From Notamacropus eugenii (Eukaryota; Chordata; Mammalia; Diprotodontia; Macropodidae), in assembly GCF_028372415.1 (NCBI RefSeq), contig NC_092875.1:53943728-54007727 (forward strand): a stretch of 64,000 nucleotides of DNA, in the 5' to 3' direction. The notes under the pieces were generated by a model. It made no database searches. It was not told the DNA's origin and saw only the letters and a program-made list of their open reading frames with translations. Shown here in pieces: positions 36,881-47,159 of this stretch; position 1 is the stretch's first letter, and each line of letters starts with the position of its first letter. The translations under genes and the position numbers were made by a program.

Positions 36881-37959
36881 AGAATTCGCGTCGCTAGCAC
36901 CTTTGTAACTCAATGCCCAGGCATTTGCACATACTTCACTCTTCATACCGTTTGTTGGCGTCACTTTCACTACGCAAGAAGGTACAAGTCTTGCTCCTTC
37001 TGTTTGCTAGCTTTTAGACATATGCAGTATGGAAAGACAAGAAATAAAGACCCAGGGAGGGGGCGAAGTGCTTTCGGAAAGCTACTTCATGTTCTATCCT
37101 GAGATCTCCTAGCGTTTATACGGGAGAGATCTACCTTGCTAGTTCCTTTGAGGAAGATGGAAAACCTGAATCTTTAGGAAATATGGTACTTACAGAAACT
37201 GAAAGGTCAGGGGGGAGGAGAGGGAAAAATAGAGATTCACCGAGACAATATAAACTAGCCTGAAATGGAAAGGAAGACATTCTAAGATCACTGGGGCTAA
37301 TTGTCCTCTCAATCATGCTTGAGTGCGGGATGCAAGGACATATTCCCTTCAACCTCATCCTCACCTTCACCTCATTTCTTTCTCAGATTAACTCTTGATC
37401 CAAAACCCGAACTCCACCTTCCCTGGTCTTATGTAGTCCCCTTGTTGTATGCAGAATTTGGGGCCTATTATGCCTCATGTCCCCCCCACCCCCACCCAGG
37501 CCCGCGATGACTCCCTCCCTATTTCCCAAATAGGGACGCTCCAGAGCTGTTGTTTGGTTTTTTTATTTTTCCAACCGAACATATTCATCCACTACTTCAC
37601 CTTAGATCAGTGAATTCAGTCAGATGGGAATGCTCAGATGTTAAATCTGTAGAACACTCCCATTCCCCCCTCCCCCAGTAATCCTTTGACATAAAAATCT
37701 TCCTTATTCTTCCCTCATATAACTATAGAAAAGCTCTGTTCCCCGCTCCCTGTCTCTCTCTGTCTTTCTCTGTCTCTGTCTGTCTCTCTTCCTCTACTTC
37801 TCCCCTTTCTTTTCCTCTCTCCTAAGGTAACCAGCTCTTCATTGGCCATGAAGGAAATTAGATATACTGGGAACTACCTCAAGACACTGTATGATTCCTC
37901 ACCTTCCGTTCCACTGCTAACTTGGACTGATCACTTCTCCTATAGCAAATCAATCTATT
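36881..37959. other. unassigned; pyrimidine-rich tract at 37738-37830
   Basis: No gene. A CT/TCTG-rich low-complexity run lies at 37738-37830 and a C-run with A interruptions at 37481-37503. Confidence 0.4.
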
Positions 37960-39236
37960 AAACCGAAATTTAGTCCCCTGAGCACTATTGTACCTCATTT
38001 TCATGATGGCATGTTTGCCCAGGTTCTGGATAATGGACAAAACTCTTGTGCCTTCCCAGTCACCAATGGAGTGAAACAGGGCTGTGTGATTGCTCCCATG
38101 CTTTTTGGCATGATGTTTTCAGCCATGTTGACAAATGCTTTCAATAAGCATGGACATGGCATCAAGATCAACTACTGTACTGATGGTAAGTTCTTCAATT
38201 TGAAAAGATTACAAGCCAAGACCAAAGTGGAGGGAGTGTTGGTGCATGATTTTCTGTTTGCAGATGATTGTGCACTCAATGCAGCCTCTGAAGCTGAGAT
38301 GCAACAAAGTATGAATCAATTCTCTGCTGCCTGTTCTAATTTTGGCCTAATAATTAACACTAAAAAGCACAGGTGCTCCATCAGCCACCACCATACCATC
38401 CATACGTGAAACCATCGGTTACAACAAATGGAGAAATTCTAAATGCTGTGGATAAGTTCACTTACCTTGGTAGTGTACTTCCCAGGGATTTACACATTGA
38501 CAATGAGGTTGATGCATGCATTGCCAGAGCTAGTTCAGTGTTTGGGAGGCTCCCAAGAAAAGTTTGGGAGAGAAGAGTTATTAGGCTGACTACCAAATTG
38601 AAGGTCTATAGAGCCATTGTGCTGACCTCATTGTTATGTGCTTATGAAACATGGACAGTCTAGCAGCGCCATGCCAGGAAACTGAATCACTTCCATTGGA
38701 ATTGTCTTAGGAAGATTCTGAGAATCACCTGGCAGTATAAGGTACCAGACACTGAAGTCTTTGCTGGAGCTGAACTGCCAACTATTCAAACTATGCTTCA
38801 GAGAGGGCAACTCCAATGGGCTGGTCATGTTGTTCAAACGCAAAATGTATGCTTGCCAAAAAGACTATTTTATGAAGAACTTGCATGGGGCAGGCGATCA
38901 CTTGGTGGCCCGAAGAAACGATACAAGGACACTCTGAAGGTCTCTCTCAAGAACTTTGGACTTGACTGTGCAACATGGGAGACAGTGGCACAGGACCGCT
39001 CAAGGTGCTGTGCTCTTTGAGCAAAGCAGAATTGAGACAGCACAAAGTAAACGCAGGATGCACAAATTTGGGATATCTACCCCAAATATTCATACGGACT
39101 ATGTGCCCAACCTGTGGTAGAGCATTCCGAGCTTGTATTGGTCTGATCAGCCACAGTCGGACACACTAAAATTTCACTTTACAATGGTGATGTCGTTTTG
39201 GTCCTCTTCGAAGACGAAGGACAACAACCAACCAGT
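37960..39236 (+). mobile_element. RTE-clade LINE, 5'-truncated (reverse transcriptase to 3' end)
   Basis: Broken frames carry the 3' half of an RTE-like polyprotein. The reverse transcriptase core includes VTNGVKQGCVIAPMLF (38055-38110) and the catalytic FADDCALNA (38257-38283). A downstream conserved block reads FTYLGS..IDNEVDACIARASS (38458-38535). A 'QLQWAGHVV' and PKKRYKDTLKVSLKNFG part follows (38808-38961), then a C-terminal zinc-finger-like CPTCGRAFRACIGLISHSRTH region at 39103-39165. The 3' UTR is about 65 bp and ends in a GAAGACGAAGGACAACAACC tail. Frame changes and an in-frame stop near 38406 show it is inactive. RTE assignment rests on these motifs and the tail shared with a SINE. 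Confidence 0.8.
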
Positions 39237-39867
39237 GCAGTGACTTTGCTCACTGGAAGGGAGGTAAGATTCCTAATTCTCTGACTGACTTTTAAGAGAG
39301 AAGCAGAAGAGAGAGATAAGGGAAACTGAAGTAAGCCATGAATTTTGAATGACATATGGTAGACACCCCACCAACAACAAAGATGTGGGTGAAAGTTATT
39401 TCCCAAACCGGCCGCTTAATTCAAAGCTCTTGCACCTCTAGAGACTGTTAAGAGTGGACACATTTCTCTCCCTATTAAGCTGAGATTTCATCTTGTTTAG
39501 GAGTCACGGGAGTTCTAACTCAAGGGTTCTGAATCTAACTACCTATGAACCTGTTCAGAAAGATAAATAGATATGTAAGTAGGTAGATAAATATATTGAT
39601 ATGTGCATATAGATAGGTATATCTTAAACATTTCTTCTTTTTGATTTTCTGGTTTAAATGCCGAAAGGGTAATGTATAGCGACGACACTTAGTCAATGCA
39701 TGTTGATTGATCTGATGGTAGATGAATGGATGAAAAGGAGATACTTAAAAAAAACTTGAAGAGATAATTTACTTCTTTCTTCAAGAGAAGTGGAAAAGAA
39801 GGAAGAAACTTCAGGGAAAAAACCCCAATGCATACAATAGACACGTTGTGAGAATCTGTTGTATGTC

Positions 39868-39939
39868 TCCCTGGTGGTCTAGTGGCTAGGATTCGGCGCT
39901 TTCACCGCCGCGGCCCGGGTTCGATTCCCGGTCAGGGAA
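39868..39939 (+). tRNA. tRNA-Glu (TTC)
   Basis: A 72-nt tRNA. Acceptor TCCCTGG pairs with TCAGGGA (one G-U), discriminator A. The A box is TGGTCTAGTGG and the B box is GGTTCGATTCC. The anticodon loop CTTTCAC gives TTC (GAA and GAG codons). It is identical in every base to the copy at 48417. No run of four T follows closely; the first I see is about 270 bp downstream near 40207, which is unusual for a polymerase III gene. Otherwise it looks intact. Confidence 0.96.
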
Positions 39940-40013
39940 GTTGTGTATTGTGTTCTTTCTTGTTTATCAGCCGAAACCTACTGAGAAATAAATCCTATTT
40001 CTTAATGAGAACT

Positions 40014-40237
40014 AGGAAAGACCTTAGCTTACAAAGGAGTCAGGGTCTCCCATTGCATTCGACCTTATCTCCAGTCCCCCTGACCTATATCTTTCCCCTG
40101 GATTCTGATGACACTAGAAGAGAAAAGTTGGTGACTTGTACAGCCCTGCTTCCCTGAAATCCAATTCACTTGCAAGTCAAGACATCACTCTCCGGACCTA
40201 TTTGCTCCTTTTACAGAACGAAGGACGAACAACAATC
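40014..40237 (+). mobile_element. SINE with RTE-type 3' tail
   Basis: Starts near AAAGACCTTAGCTTACAAAG. The body has 'GTCTCCCATTGCATTC' and 'CCAATTCACTTGCAAGTCAAG'. It ends AACGAAGGACGAACAACAAT. The tail matches the end of the RTE LINE at 39.2 kb. Confidence 0.75.
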
Positions 40238-40589
40238 TAACCAATATCCCACCTAAGATAAAATTTACTCCTTTACACCAATGATGGATTTAAAATATTT
40301 CACATATTGACGCGAACGCTTGGTTTACTAGTTTATTTTGCTCAACTTCTTCTCATCCCCCCTTTTAAAAAATAACTAATTTCTCACAATAGATAATTCC
40401 CTATGTGGTGTAGGAGGGAGGGAGGAAAGGGCAACATTAACATATTTCTATAATTTTCGTTTCTTTTTTTGAAGTAAGTAGGAATTTCCTCCTCCCGTAA
40501 AGGAAGATATGAGAAGCTAGTGTTTCCGTTTATTTACCAAAAAGTAAAAAAAATTAAAAGGTAGATCCTCCACAAAACAGTTCGTGGCA

Positions 40590-40607
40590 AAAAAAAAAAA
40601 AAAAAAC
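40590..40607. repeat. poly-A run
   Basis: About 17-18 consecutive A. Confidence 0.85.
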
Positions 40608-41479
40608 CAGAGATGCCACTTACTGTCATCCAAGGGAAGTGTCTTTGAGATAAAGGAAAATAGAACAAAATGGAGTTTTTATTGAAGAAAAGCATTTCAG
40701 GGAGGATCCAGACATTTCAGTCCACAGACAAATATGTAAACTATTTTTGACGTGGAGACTTTGCTGGATCCCTGTCTACATCACCAGGAAATGGTGGTTC
40801 AGGCACAAAGAAGATCACCACTACAGTGAAACCTGAGGAAGATGGGAGGGCGGATTTGAAGCTTTCCAATAGACTACTTTTCAAAGAGTGTGGGGGGTAG
40901 GGTTGGGGGAGATGCCTCTGACCGGGAATCCCAAATGCCATTTTGCCATTAGAAGTTCGTGATTACTATCCTAGAATGTTGTCACTAGGGTTGTTGAATG
41001 TTTCCAGGATTAGCTTCCCTGACAGAGAACTCGATTTTCATGGGGGTGGGTGTACAATTCAGTCGTCGATCACGAAGCTATTAAGTCAGAAACTAGATTA
41101 CAGTTTAGGAGAAGACCAGGGGAGAAATCAAGGTATCAGATTTAGGCGGTTGTTTGTTTTCTTTTCTATTTTGCTCAGGAAGGAAAGAGCGGCAGAGGAT
41201 GAGAGGCGCAGGGGGACAGACTCTAGCAAGGGTTTTGGAAGGGTGTGTAGCCCAAATACTCGACTTCGATGTTCTTACAAATGTCATGAACTGTCACACA
41301 CACGCAGAGCCCACGCTGAAATACTCCTCCCTGGGTCTTGAAAGAGACCACAGGAGTGAGAGTCGAAAGGGACCATCTAGTCCAAACTCCTGTTTTGTTT
41401 TGTTTGTTTTCTAATCTTCGTGATCCTTGGCCACTCGGCTATCAAGTAAACAGCAGAACTGGAGTATCAACTCACGCCC

Positions 41480-41810
41480 CCTTCTCCAGGCCTAAGGTGA
41501 TTTCCGCTCCACTTCCTCATCGCATCCCGATTCTTCCCAAGTACCCGCCCCCCGGACCCTCCTGGGCTCCCACCCCCGTTCGTCCCCTCCTCCTTCGCCC
41601 CAGAAGCCGAGTCCGCTCTTCTGGGCTACACGCTGAAGGCTGGCCTTGGAGCGAGCGAGGACGTCCGAACTTTTCCAGTTCCAAAGCAAGCCATCCGTTA
41701 AATTAAGAGGTTGCAGCCCCGGGAAATCTCGGGGGACGTGTGGCGCCAAAAGGAGAACGCTGGGCGCGGGCGGCCCAGAGTGTTCCTTGGCATTTCTGGC
41801 CGTGGAAACT
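41480..41810. promoter_or_regulatory. CpG-rich block in the left arm
   Basis: Dense CpG and GC-rich sequence (for example CACCCCCGTTCGTCCCC and GGGCGCGGGCGGCC), mirrored at 45155-45485. It starts about 250 bp upstream of tRNA-Lys. It may be a CpG island or simply open chromatin linked to the tRNA genes; no first exon was recognised. Confidence 0.5.
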
Positions 41811-42053
41811 CCGCATCTGGCTACTCACGGGCCCCTTTAGGTTTTCTTATAAAAAGGACAGCCTCTTGTCCCTAAGCCGGGAAATGTGCTTGTTTGTCAG
41901 CAACCCAGAACAAGTTCCAGACTGAGACTGATTGCTCAGGAGCGAGCTTCTCAGGAGTTTTGCTCTAAAGAGGAAGAGACAAAAAGAGACAAAAAAGAGA
42001 AAGCCACCTTGGCAATTTTCTTGTGAGATGTTCGATAGAAGGAAGCTTTGTGG

Positions 42054-42126
42054 GCCCGGATAGCTCAGTCGGTAGAGCATCAGACTTTTAATCTGAGGGT
42101 CCAGGGTTCAAGTCCCTGTTCGGGCG
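42054..42126 (+). tRNA. tRNA-Lys (TTT), left arm
   Basis: A 73-nt tRNA. Acceptor GCCCGGA pairs with TTCGGGC (one G-U), discriminator G. A box TAGCTCAGTCGG, B box GGTTCAAGTCC, anticodon loop CTTTTAA (TTT). A T9 terminator starts about 17 bases downstream. It is the mirror copy of the gene at 44838. From tRNA position 8 to 65 it equals the Lys gene at 35140. Probably functional. Confidence 0.97.
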
Positions 42127-42329
42127 AGCCACCACCGCATACTCTTTTTTTTTCCCCCCTCCCCACCTCCCAAACCACAGGACAGGAAAGACTCCCATTT
42201 TCCCGGACAGCCCCTGCAGTCCTGCAAGCTGCCTTCCTTTTGCGCTGCAAAAGGAACTACATGTAAATCTGAGTGTGAAAGACTGGGGATACCTGGACTG
42301 GAAATTTCTCTGCTGTTACTCATCTCCTC

Positions 42330-42372
42330 TCACCCCCACCCTCACCCCCACCCCCACCTCCACCTCCCGGAC
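42330..42372. repeat. C-rich tract, potential G-quadruplex on the minus strand
   Basis: Repeated CACCCCCAC/CTCACCC units give many G runs of three to five on the minus strand. The mirror tract is at 44590-44640. Confidence 0.75.
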
Positions 42373-42623
42373 GGTTAGAAAGGAAGAAAGGGGACGATCC
42401 CACAAAGTGCCCAGACTGGATCCCGAGAAGAGAAACGGCCCTAGGCACACAGAGATCAAAGCAGTTTCTTAGGACGTTCCTGCAGCAACCAGACTGAATG
42501 CTGCCGACTGGGTTTAAGAACTCCAGGTCAGGAAGAGAATACCCAGGAACACAATAACATCAACTTGCAAAGGAACTCGGCCTAACTTCATTAAGTTTAC
42601 GCGAGGGATTAACCTTCAGCCAA

Positions 42624-42696
42624 GGGCCAGTGGCGCAACGGATAACGCGTCTGACTACGGATCAGAAGATTCTAGGTTCGAATCCTGGCTGGCTCG
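42624..42696 (+). tRNA. tRNA-Arg (ACG), left arm
   Basis: A 73-nt tRNA. Acceptor GGGCCAG pairs with CTGGCTC (one G-U), discriminator G. The A box is TGGCGCAACGG and the B box is GGTTCGAATCC. The anticodon loop is CTACGGA, giving ACG, read as ICG after deamination (CGU, CGC, CGA). A T5 terminator lies about 7 bases downstream. It closely matches vertebrate tRNA-Arg-ACG and is the mirror copy of the gene at 44269. Confidence 0.96.
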
Positions 42697-42712
42697 GCTT
42701 CATTTTTCCTAA

Positions 42713-44252
42713 AACGCTCCCAGGGGGTGAAAGCCGCACTTGCCTTGCTCTCAGTTGTTTCAGTCGCGTCCAATTCTTCGTGACCGCATTTGGACCTTTC
42801 TTCGCAGAGATGATGGAGTGCTTTACCATTTTCTTGTCCGGCTCATTTTTACGGACTAGGGGAAATGACTCACCCAGGATCACAGCTACTAAGAGAACAC
42901 ATTTGAACTCAGGACTTATCCTGAGTCCAGGCCCAGCAATTTATCCACTAGCCAAAAATTTGGGCTAAGTAAGCTAGTCAGGTTGTTCCAGTCTGGCGAT
43001 GCTTCGAAAAATGAAACAAGAATTGATTTTTGAGGGGACATGAAAAATATTTTGGTCATTTGTTTTTACTCTGAACTTAACAAACACCAAATAAAATGGG
43101 CATTACCGTATGCATAGTAGAACAATAAAAAGAAGATTGTACATGAAACTGCAATTCCGTATTTGTTCTGCTGAAGTACCCTTCGGCTGGAGACAGACGG
43201 CGGAGGAAGAATCAGACGCGCTGCCCTTACAGCTTTGACCGGGATAGATTCGCTCTTTCCTTGACAGGGGATAGTTTCGGCTACAGATTGGATAGTGTGA
43301 AATTAGGAAGGTTATAAACTCCTTGAGAGCATCATCCCGGTCATATAATTTTTTCAAACCCCATCATTCCTGACATATAAAGATCTTAAACACCGCATGC
43401 TAAGCAGGTTCAGAAACGCTGACCACTGAAATTGCTGATGCAAGCTTTAAGTATTACAGTTGCCCACTTCACTTTTCACCCCAGAACGGCTTTTAAAATG
43501 TTAAACAAACAGAGTTTTATTATACTGGGGAAACGATGAATGTTTCTTGAAATTTAAGAATCCACCCAGTGAACATGCACTTGGAAGAGTTTGAATATTG
43601 GAAATGTTTGGGGAATTCTTTCATGCTAGTAATTCTTTCCCAGGAATTGCCCCAGCAACGCCCCAGCCTACTCCTCCAAAGAGACTCTGGTCCATCTTTT
43701 ATCAAAAAGCTTTCACCGAAGACTTGCCCAACGTGCAGCCTTCCTCTTTTAAAATCCAATTCAATCCCACGATCACTTTATATGCTTATCTGCTATGTGA
43801 TAGATAGTTTGACTGGTGATCTTGAGATATATTACCAATATTAATGTATTATTCGCGTTGTCCATTGTATATTTGACTTGCATTCAAAACAACTCTGGAA
43901 GATCATCTATTAAAGGAAACGGGTTAATTTGAGTATTAACATAAAAAACTTTGTAAACCTTAAGAGAAAGAAATTCAGGATTTTAAAATTCCCCATCTTA
44001 TAAATGGGGATACAAAGATTCAGAAAAGTGGGATTTGGTCCATAAAACGCTAACGCCTATATTTCGACTCTGAAACTTAATTCTCAGGTCTTACTATTGA
44101 CTGTTTAGCATCTTTCTTCTCCAAAGAAGGTACTTAAAAACGTACTTAGTTTCATTTCTCATTCTTTCACCCGAGTTAGGAAATGTCTATTGTTTCTTAG
44201 GTGCATCCGAATTTTTAACCTAAGTAGTTTTTCTAAACTTACAGAGTGATGT
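42713..44252. other. spacer of the inverted repeat
   Basis: About 1.54 kb between the arms. Apart from one CORE-SINE I see no gene or repeat; it does not pair with itself. The transition into the arms falls within the first bases after the tRNA-Arg terminators. Confidence 0.7.
42750..42957 (-). mobile_element. marsupial CORE-SINE in the spacer
   Basis: Reverse-oriented: 'CAGTTGTTTCAGTCGCGTCC', 'GACCGCATTTGGACC', 'GGATCACAGCTACTAAG' and 'TTTGAACTCAGGACTTATCC'. Diverged. No counterpart next to the right arm. Confidence 0.75.
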
Positions 44253-44268
44253 TCAGGAAAAGTGAAGC

Positions 44269-44341
44269 CGAGCCAGCCAGGATTCGAACCTAGAATCTTC
44301 TGATCCGTAGTCAGACGCGTTATCCGTTGCGCCACTGGCCC
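44269..44341 (-). tRNA. tRNA-Arg (ACG), right arm
   Basis: Base-for-base mirror of the gene at 42624: same acceptor pairing, boxes and ACG anticodon. A TTTT terminator follows within about 10 bases on the minus strand; the flank there begins to differ from the left arm (C in place of T near 44261). Both copies look equally functional. Confidence 0.96.
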
Positions 44342-44589
44342 TTGGCTGAAGGTTAATCCCTCGCGTAAACTTAATGAAGTTAGGCCGAGTTCCTTTGCAA
44401 GTTGATGTTATTGTGTTCCTGGGTATTCTCTTCCTGACCTGGAGTTCTTAAACCCAGTCGGCAGCATTCAGTCTGGTTGCTGCAGGAACGTCCTAAGAAA
44501 CTGCTTTGATCTCTGTGTGCCTAGGGCCGTTTCTCTTCTCGGGATCCAGTCTGGGCACTTTGTGGGATCGTCCCCTTTCTTCCTTTCTA

Positions 44590-44640
44590 ACCGTCCGGGA
44601 GGTGGAGGTGGGGGTGGGGGTGAGGGTGGGGGTGAGAGGA
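44590..44640 (+). repeat. G-rich tract, potential G-quadruplex on the plus strand
   Basis: Multiple GGTGGGGGTGGGGGTGAGG-type units with at least five runs of three or more G; mirror of 42330-42372. Confidence 0.75.
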
Positions 44641-44837
44641 GATGAGTAACAGCAGAGAAATTTCCAGTCCAGGTATCCCCAGTCTTTCACACTCAGATTT
44701 ACATGTAGTTCCTTTTGCAGCGCAAAAGGAAGGCAGCTTGCAGGACTGCAGGGGCTGTCCGGGAAAATGGGAGTCTTTCCTGTCCTGTGGTTTGGGAGGT
44801 GGGGAGGGGGAAAAAAAAAGAGTATGCGGTGGTGGCT

Positions 44838-44910
44838 CGCCCGAACAGGGACTTGAACCCTGGACCCTCAGATTAAAAGTCTGATGCTCTACCGACTGAG
44901 CTATCCGGGC
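44838..44910 (-). tRNA. tRNA-Lys (TTT), right arm
   Basis: Mirror copy of the gene at 42054, identical over all 73 bases, with the same T9 terminator on the minus strand. The two Lys genes converge, each pointing towards the palindrome centre. Confidence 0.97.
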
Positions 44911-45154
44911 CCACAAAGCTTCCTTCTATCGAACATCTCACAAGAAAATTGCCAAGGTGGCTTTCTCTTTTTTGTCTCTTTTTGTCTCTTCCTCTTTAGA
45001 GCAAAACTTCTGAGAAGCTCGCTCCTGAGCAATCAGTCTCAGTCTGGAACTTGTTCTGGGTTGCTGACAAACAAGCACATTTCCCGGCTTAGGGACAAGA
45101 GGCTGTCCTTTTTATAAGAAAACCTAAAGGGGCCCGTGAGTAGCCAGATGCGGA

Positions 45155-45485
45155 GTTTCCACGGCCAGAAATGCCAAGGAACACTCTGGGCCGCCCGCGC
45201 CCAGCGTTCTCCTTTTGGCGCCACACGTCCCCCGAGATTTCCCGGGGCTGCAACCTCTTAATTTAACGGATGGCTTGCTTTGGAACTGGAAAAGTTCGGA
45301 CGTCCTCGCTCGCTCCAAGGCCAGCCTTCAGCGTGTAGCCCAGAAGAGCGGACTCGGCTTCTGGGGCGAAGGAGGAGGGGACGAACGGGGGTGGGAGCCC
45401 AGGAGGGTCCGGGGGGCGGGTACTTGGGAAGAATCGGGATGCGATGAGGAAGTGGAGCGGAAATCACCTTAGGCCTGGAGAAGGG
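45155..45485. promoter_or_regulatory. CpG-rich block in the right arm
   Basis: Mirror of the CpG-rich block at 41480-41810, upstream of the right-arm tRNA-Lys. Same caveats. Confidence 0.5.
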
Positions 45486-45799
45486 GGCGTGAGTTGATAC
45501 TCCAGTTCTGCTGTTTACTTGATAGCCGAGTGGCCAAGGATCACGAAGATTAGAAAACAAACAAAACAAAACAGGAGTTTGGACTAGATGGTCCCTTTCG
45601 ACTCTCACTCCTGTGGTCTCTTTCAAGACCCAGGGAGGAGTATTTCAGCGTGGGCTCTGCGTGTGTGTGACAGTTCATGACATTTGTAAGAACATCGAAG
45701 TCGAGTATTTGGGCTACACACCCTTCCAAAACCCTTGCTAGAGTCTGTCCCCCTGCGCCTCTCATCCTCTGCCGCTCCTTCCCTCCTGAGCAAATATAA

Positions 45800-47150
45800 A
45801 CGAATGAATAAAAATTCCACCCACATTCCATGCCTTCACCTCTCTTCTTGTTCTCTTCTAATTCAGTTATCTGGCTTCTAACCACAACACTCACCTGAAG
45901 CTACACTCTCCAAAATCACTGATGATCCCTCTAATTACCCAGTATATATGATGGATTTCTCCTCTCTCTTGGCTTTCCTGAACTCTGAGTGTGAACCCGC
46001 TCTGTCCCTGTGAGCTTTTTCATGACAGCGCACTCTCTTAGTTCTTCTCTTACCTATCTAAGCACTCCCTTTCAGTATCCTCCCTGATTTGTTATCCATG
46101 TTCTTCCCAGGACTTAAGTGTAAATGTACCCCCTAGGTTCTTTTCTGAACCCCATTCTTCTCTCTCATCACTCTGTAATTGAAAAACTCATCAGTTTGCA
46201 TGGATCCAATTACCATCCATGTTCTCATGACTTGTAAATCAATCTATCCCTGGTGCTTTTTAGAGGTGGTTGTCTCCCACAACCTGAACCAACTACTAAC
46301 AGAAATTACCAACTGGATATACCTTAGACAGTCTCAAACTCAGCGTATCCAACACAGAACTCAGTATCTTTCCCACCCAAATCAATCCTCTTGCAAACTT
46401 CCTTTCATCACTAAGGGCACCATGATCCTTCCAGTCACCAAAGTTTACAAGTGTCATCTTCCAATCTTCACTCAAACTCAATCCACGTAGCCAATCCAGT
46501 TGTAAAACCTTACTCTTTCTATCTCCACAGCATCTCTCAGGTTAACTTCTTTATCTTCAAGCACATAGCCATCACCCATCAAGGACTTAGCTCCTTTTTT
46601 CTGGTCTGCTGCATTAGCATTCAAAGGGGTCTTTTTCCTTCAAGTCTCTCCCCACTTCAAACCATCTTCTACAGTTCCCAAAGTGATTTCTCTAAATCCT
46701 AGGTCTGACCATATCATCACTCTCTCTTATCTCCCTAATCAATAAATTATAATGGTTCCCTATTATACTTGTGATAAAATATAGGCTCATCTGGGCACTC
46801 AAAACTATTCACAAACTAGCTTCTTACCTCTCCAGAGGTTCTTTCCCTGTGCTTTTGTACTTGTTTTTTTTCCCCAATGTCTGGAATGTTCTCCCACCAT
46901 ATTCTCACCTCCTGAAATCACTGCTTTTCTTCAAGATTCATTTCAAGTGCCACCTTGTATATGAGGCTTTTCCTCATCTCTCCACCAATGTCCACACCAT
47001 AGCTACCTGTGCCTTCTCCTCTAAAGTTACTTTGACTTGTATAAGTCTCATATAGAGCTATGTTGCCTCCTTTAGAATGTAAGCTCCTTTCATCTTTGAG
47101 TTCTCAGAATTTCACACAGTGTCTGGCATTTAGTAAGTATTTAAATTAAA
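45800..47150 (+). mobile_element. L2-like LINE, ORF2 3' half and tail
   Basis: From an 'ACTCACCTGAAGCTACACTC' block (reverse transcriptase start region, about 45888) through 'CAAACTAGCTTCTTACCTCTCC' (about 46813) to the terminal 'TCACACAGTGTCTGGCATTT' (about 47112). It lies between the right arm and duplicate B; a related stretch is at 51900-52570 in front of duplicate C. Confidence 0.7.
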
Positions 47151-47159
47151 GAGTCAGCC

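Larger units (their letters stand above)
39640..41060 (-). repeat. segmental duplicate A, with tRNA-Glu
   Basis: Reverse-complement relative of 47380-48720. Both have TTTTCTGGTTTAAATG, GGAGATACTT, TAATTTACTTCTT and ATGCATACAATA in the tRNA 5' flank, and the block 'CTAATCCTGGAAACATTCA', 'CATTTGGGATTCC.GGTCAGAGGCAT' and 'GACTGAAATGTCTG.ATCCTCCCTGAAATGCTT' (given as in copy B). Flanks are clearly diverged. A SINE at 40014 is specific to this copy. Confidence 0.8.
41182..42712 (+). repeat. left arm of a near-identical inverted repeat
   Basis: Reverse complement of 44253-45782. Paired positions sum to 86964 at the outer end and at tRNA-Lys, and to 86965 at tRNA-Arg, so over about 1.5 kb I see only one net length difference (a C6/C5 run near 42154). 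Short frames on both arms translate identically over 122, 85, 77, 65 and 64 codons. Homology breaks sharply at both ends. It holds tRNA-Lys and tRNA-Arg. Confidence 0.95.
44253..45782 (-). repeat. right arm of the near-identical inverted repeat
   Basis: Mirror of 41182-42712. The outer boundary is sharp: beyond about 45782 it runs into an L2-like LINE, while the left arm runs into unrelated unique DNA. Carries tRNA-Arg and tRNA-Lys on the minus strand, the G-rich tract at 44590-44640 and the CpG-rich block at 45155-45485. Confidence 0.95.

Noticed and set aside
38011-39169. A set of open frames with reverse transcriptase-like motifs, as a possible host gene
   Set aside because: They are pieces of one RTE-clade LINE in different frames with a matching 3' tail, so a transposon copy and not a gene.
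41185-45780. Several open frames that occur twice with identical translations (122, 85, 77, 65 and 64 codons)
   Set aside because: They are duplicated only because the DNA arms are identical. They cross CpG-rich and tRNA sequence, overlap on both strands and have no recognisable domains.
41182-45782. Assembly artefact as the explanation for the palindrome
   Set aside because: The arms differ at a homopolymer length and at both ends, and an older diverged symmetry continues outside them. It still deserves confirmation by long reads.
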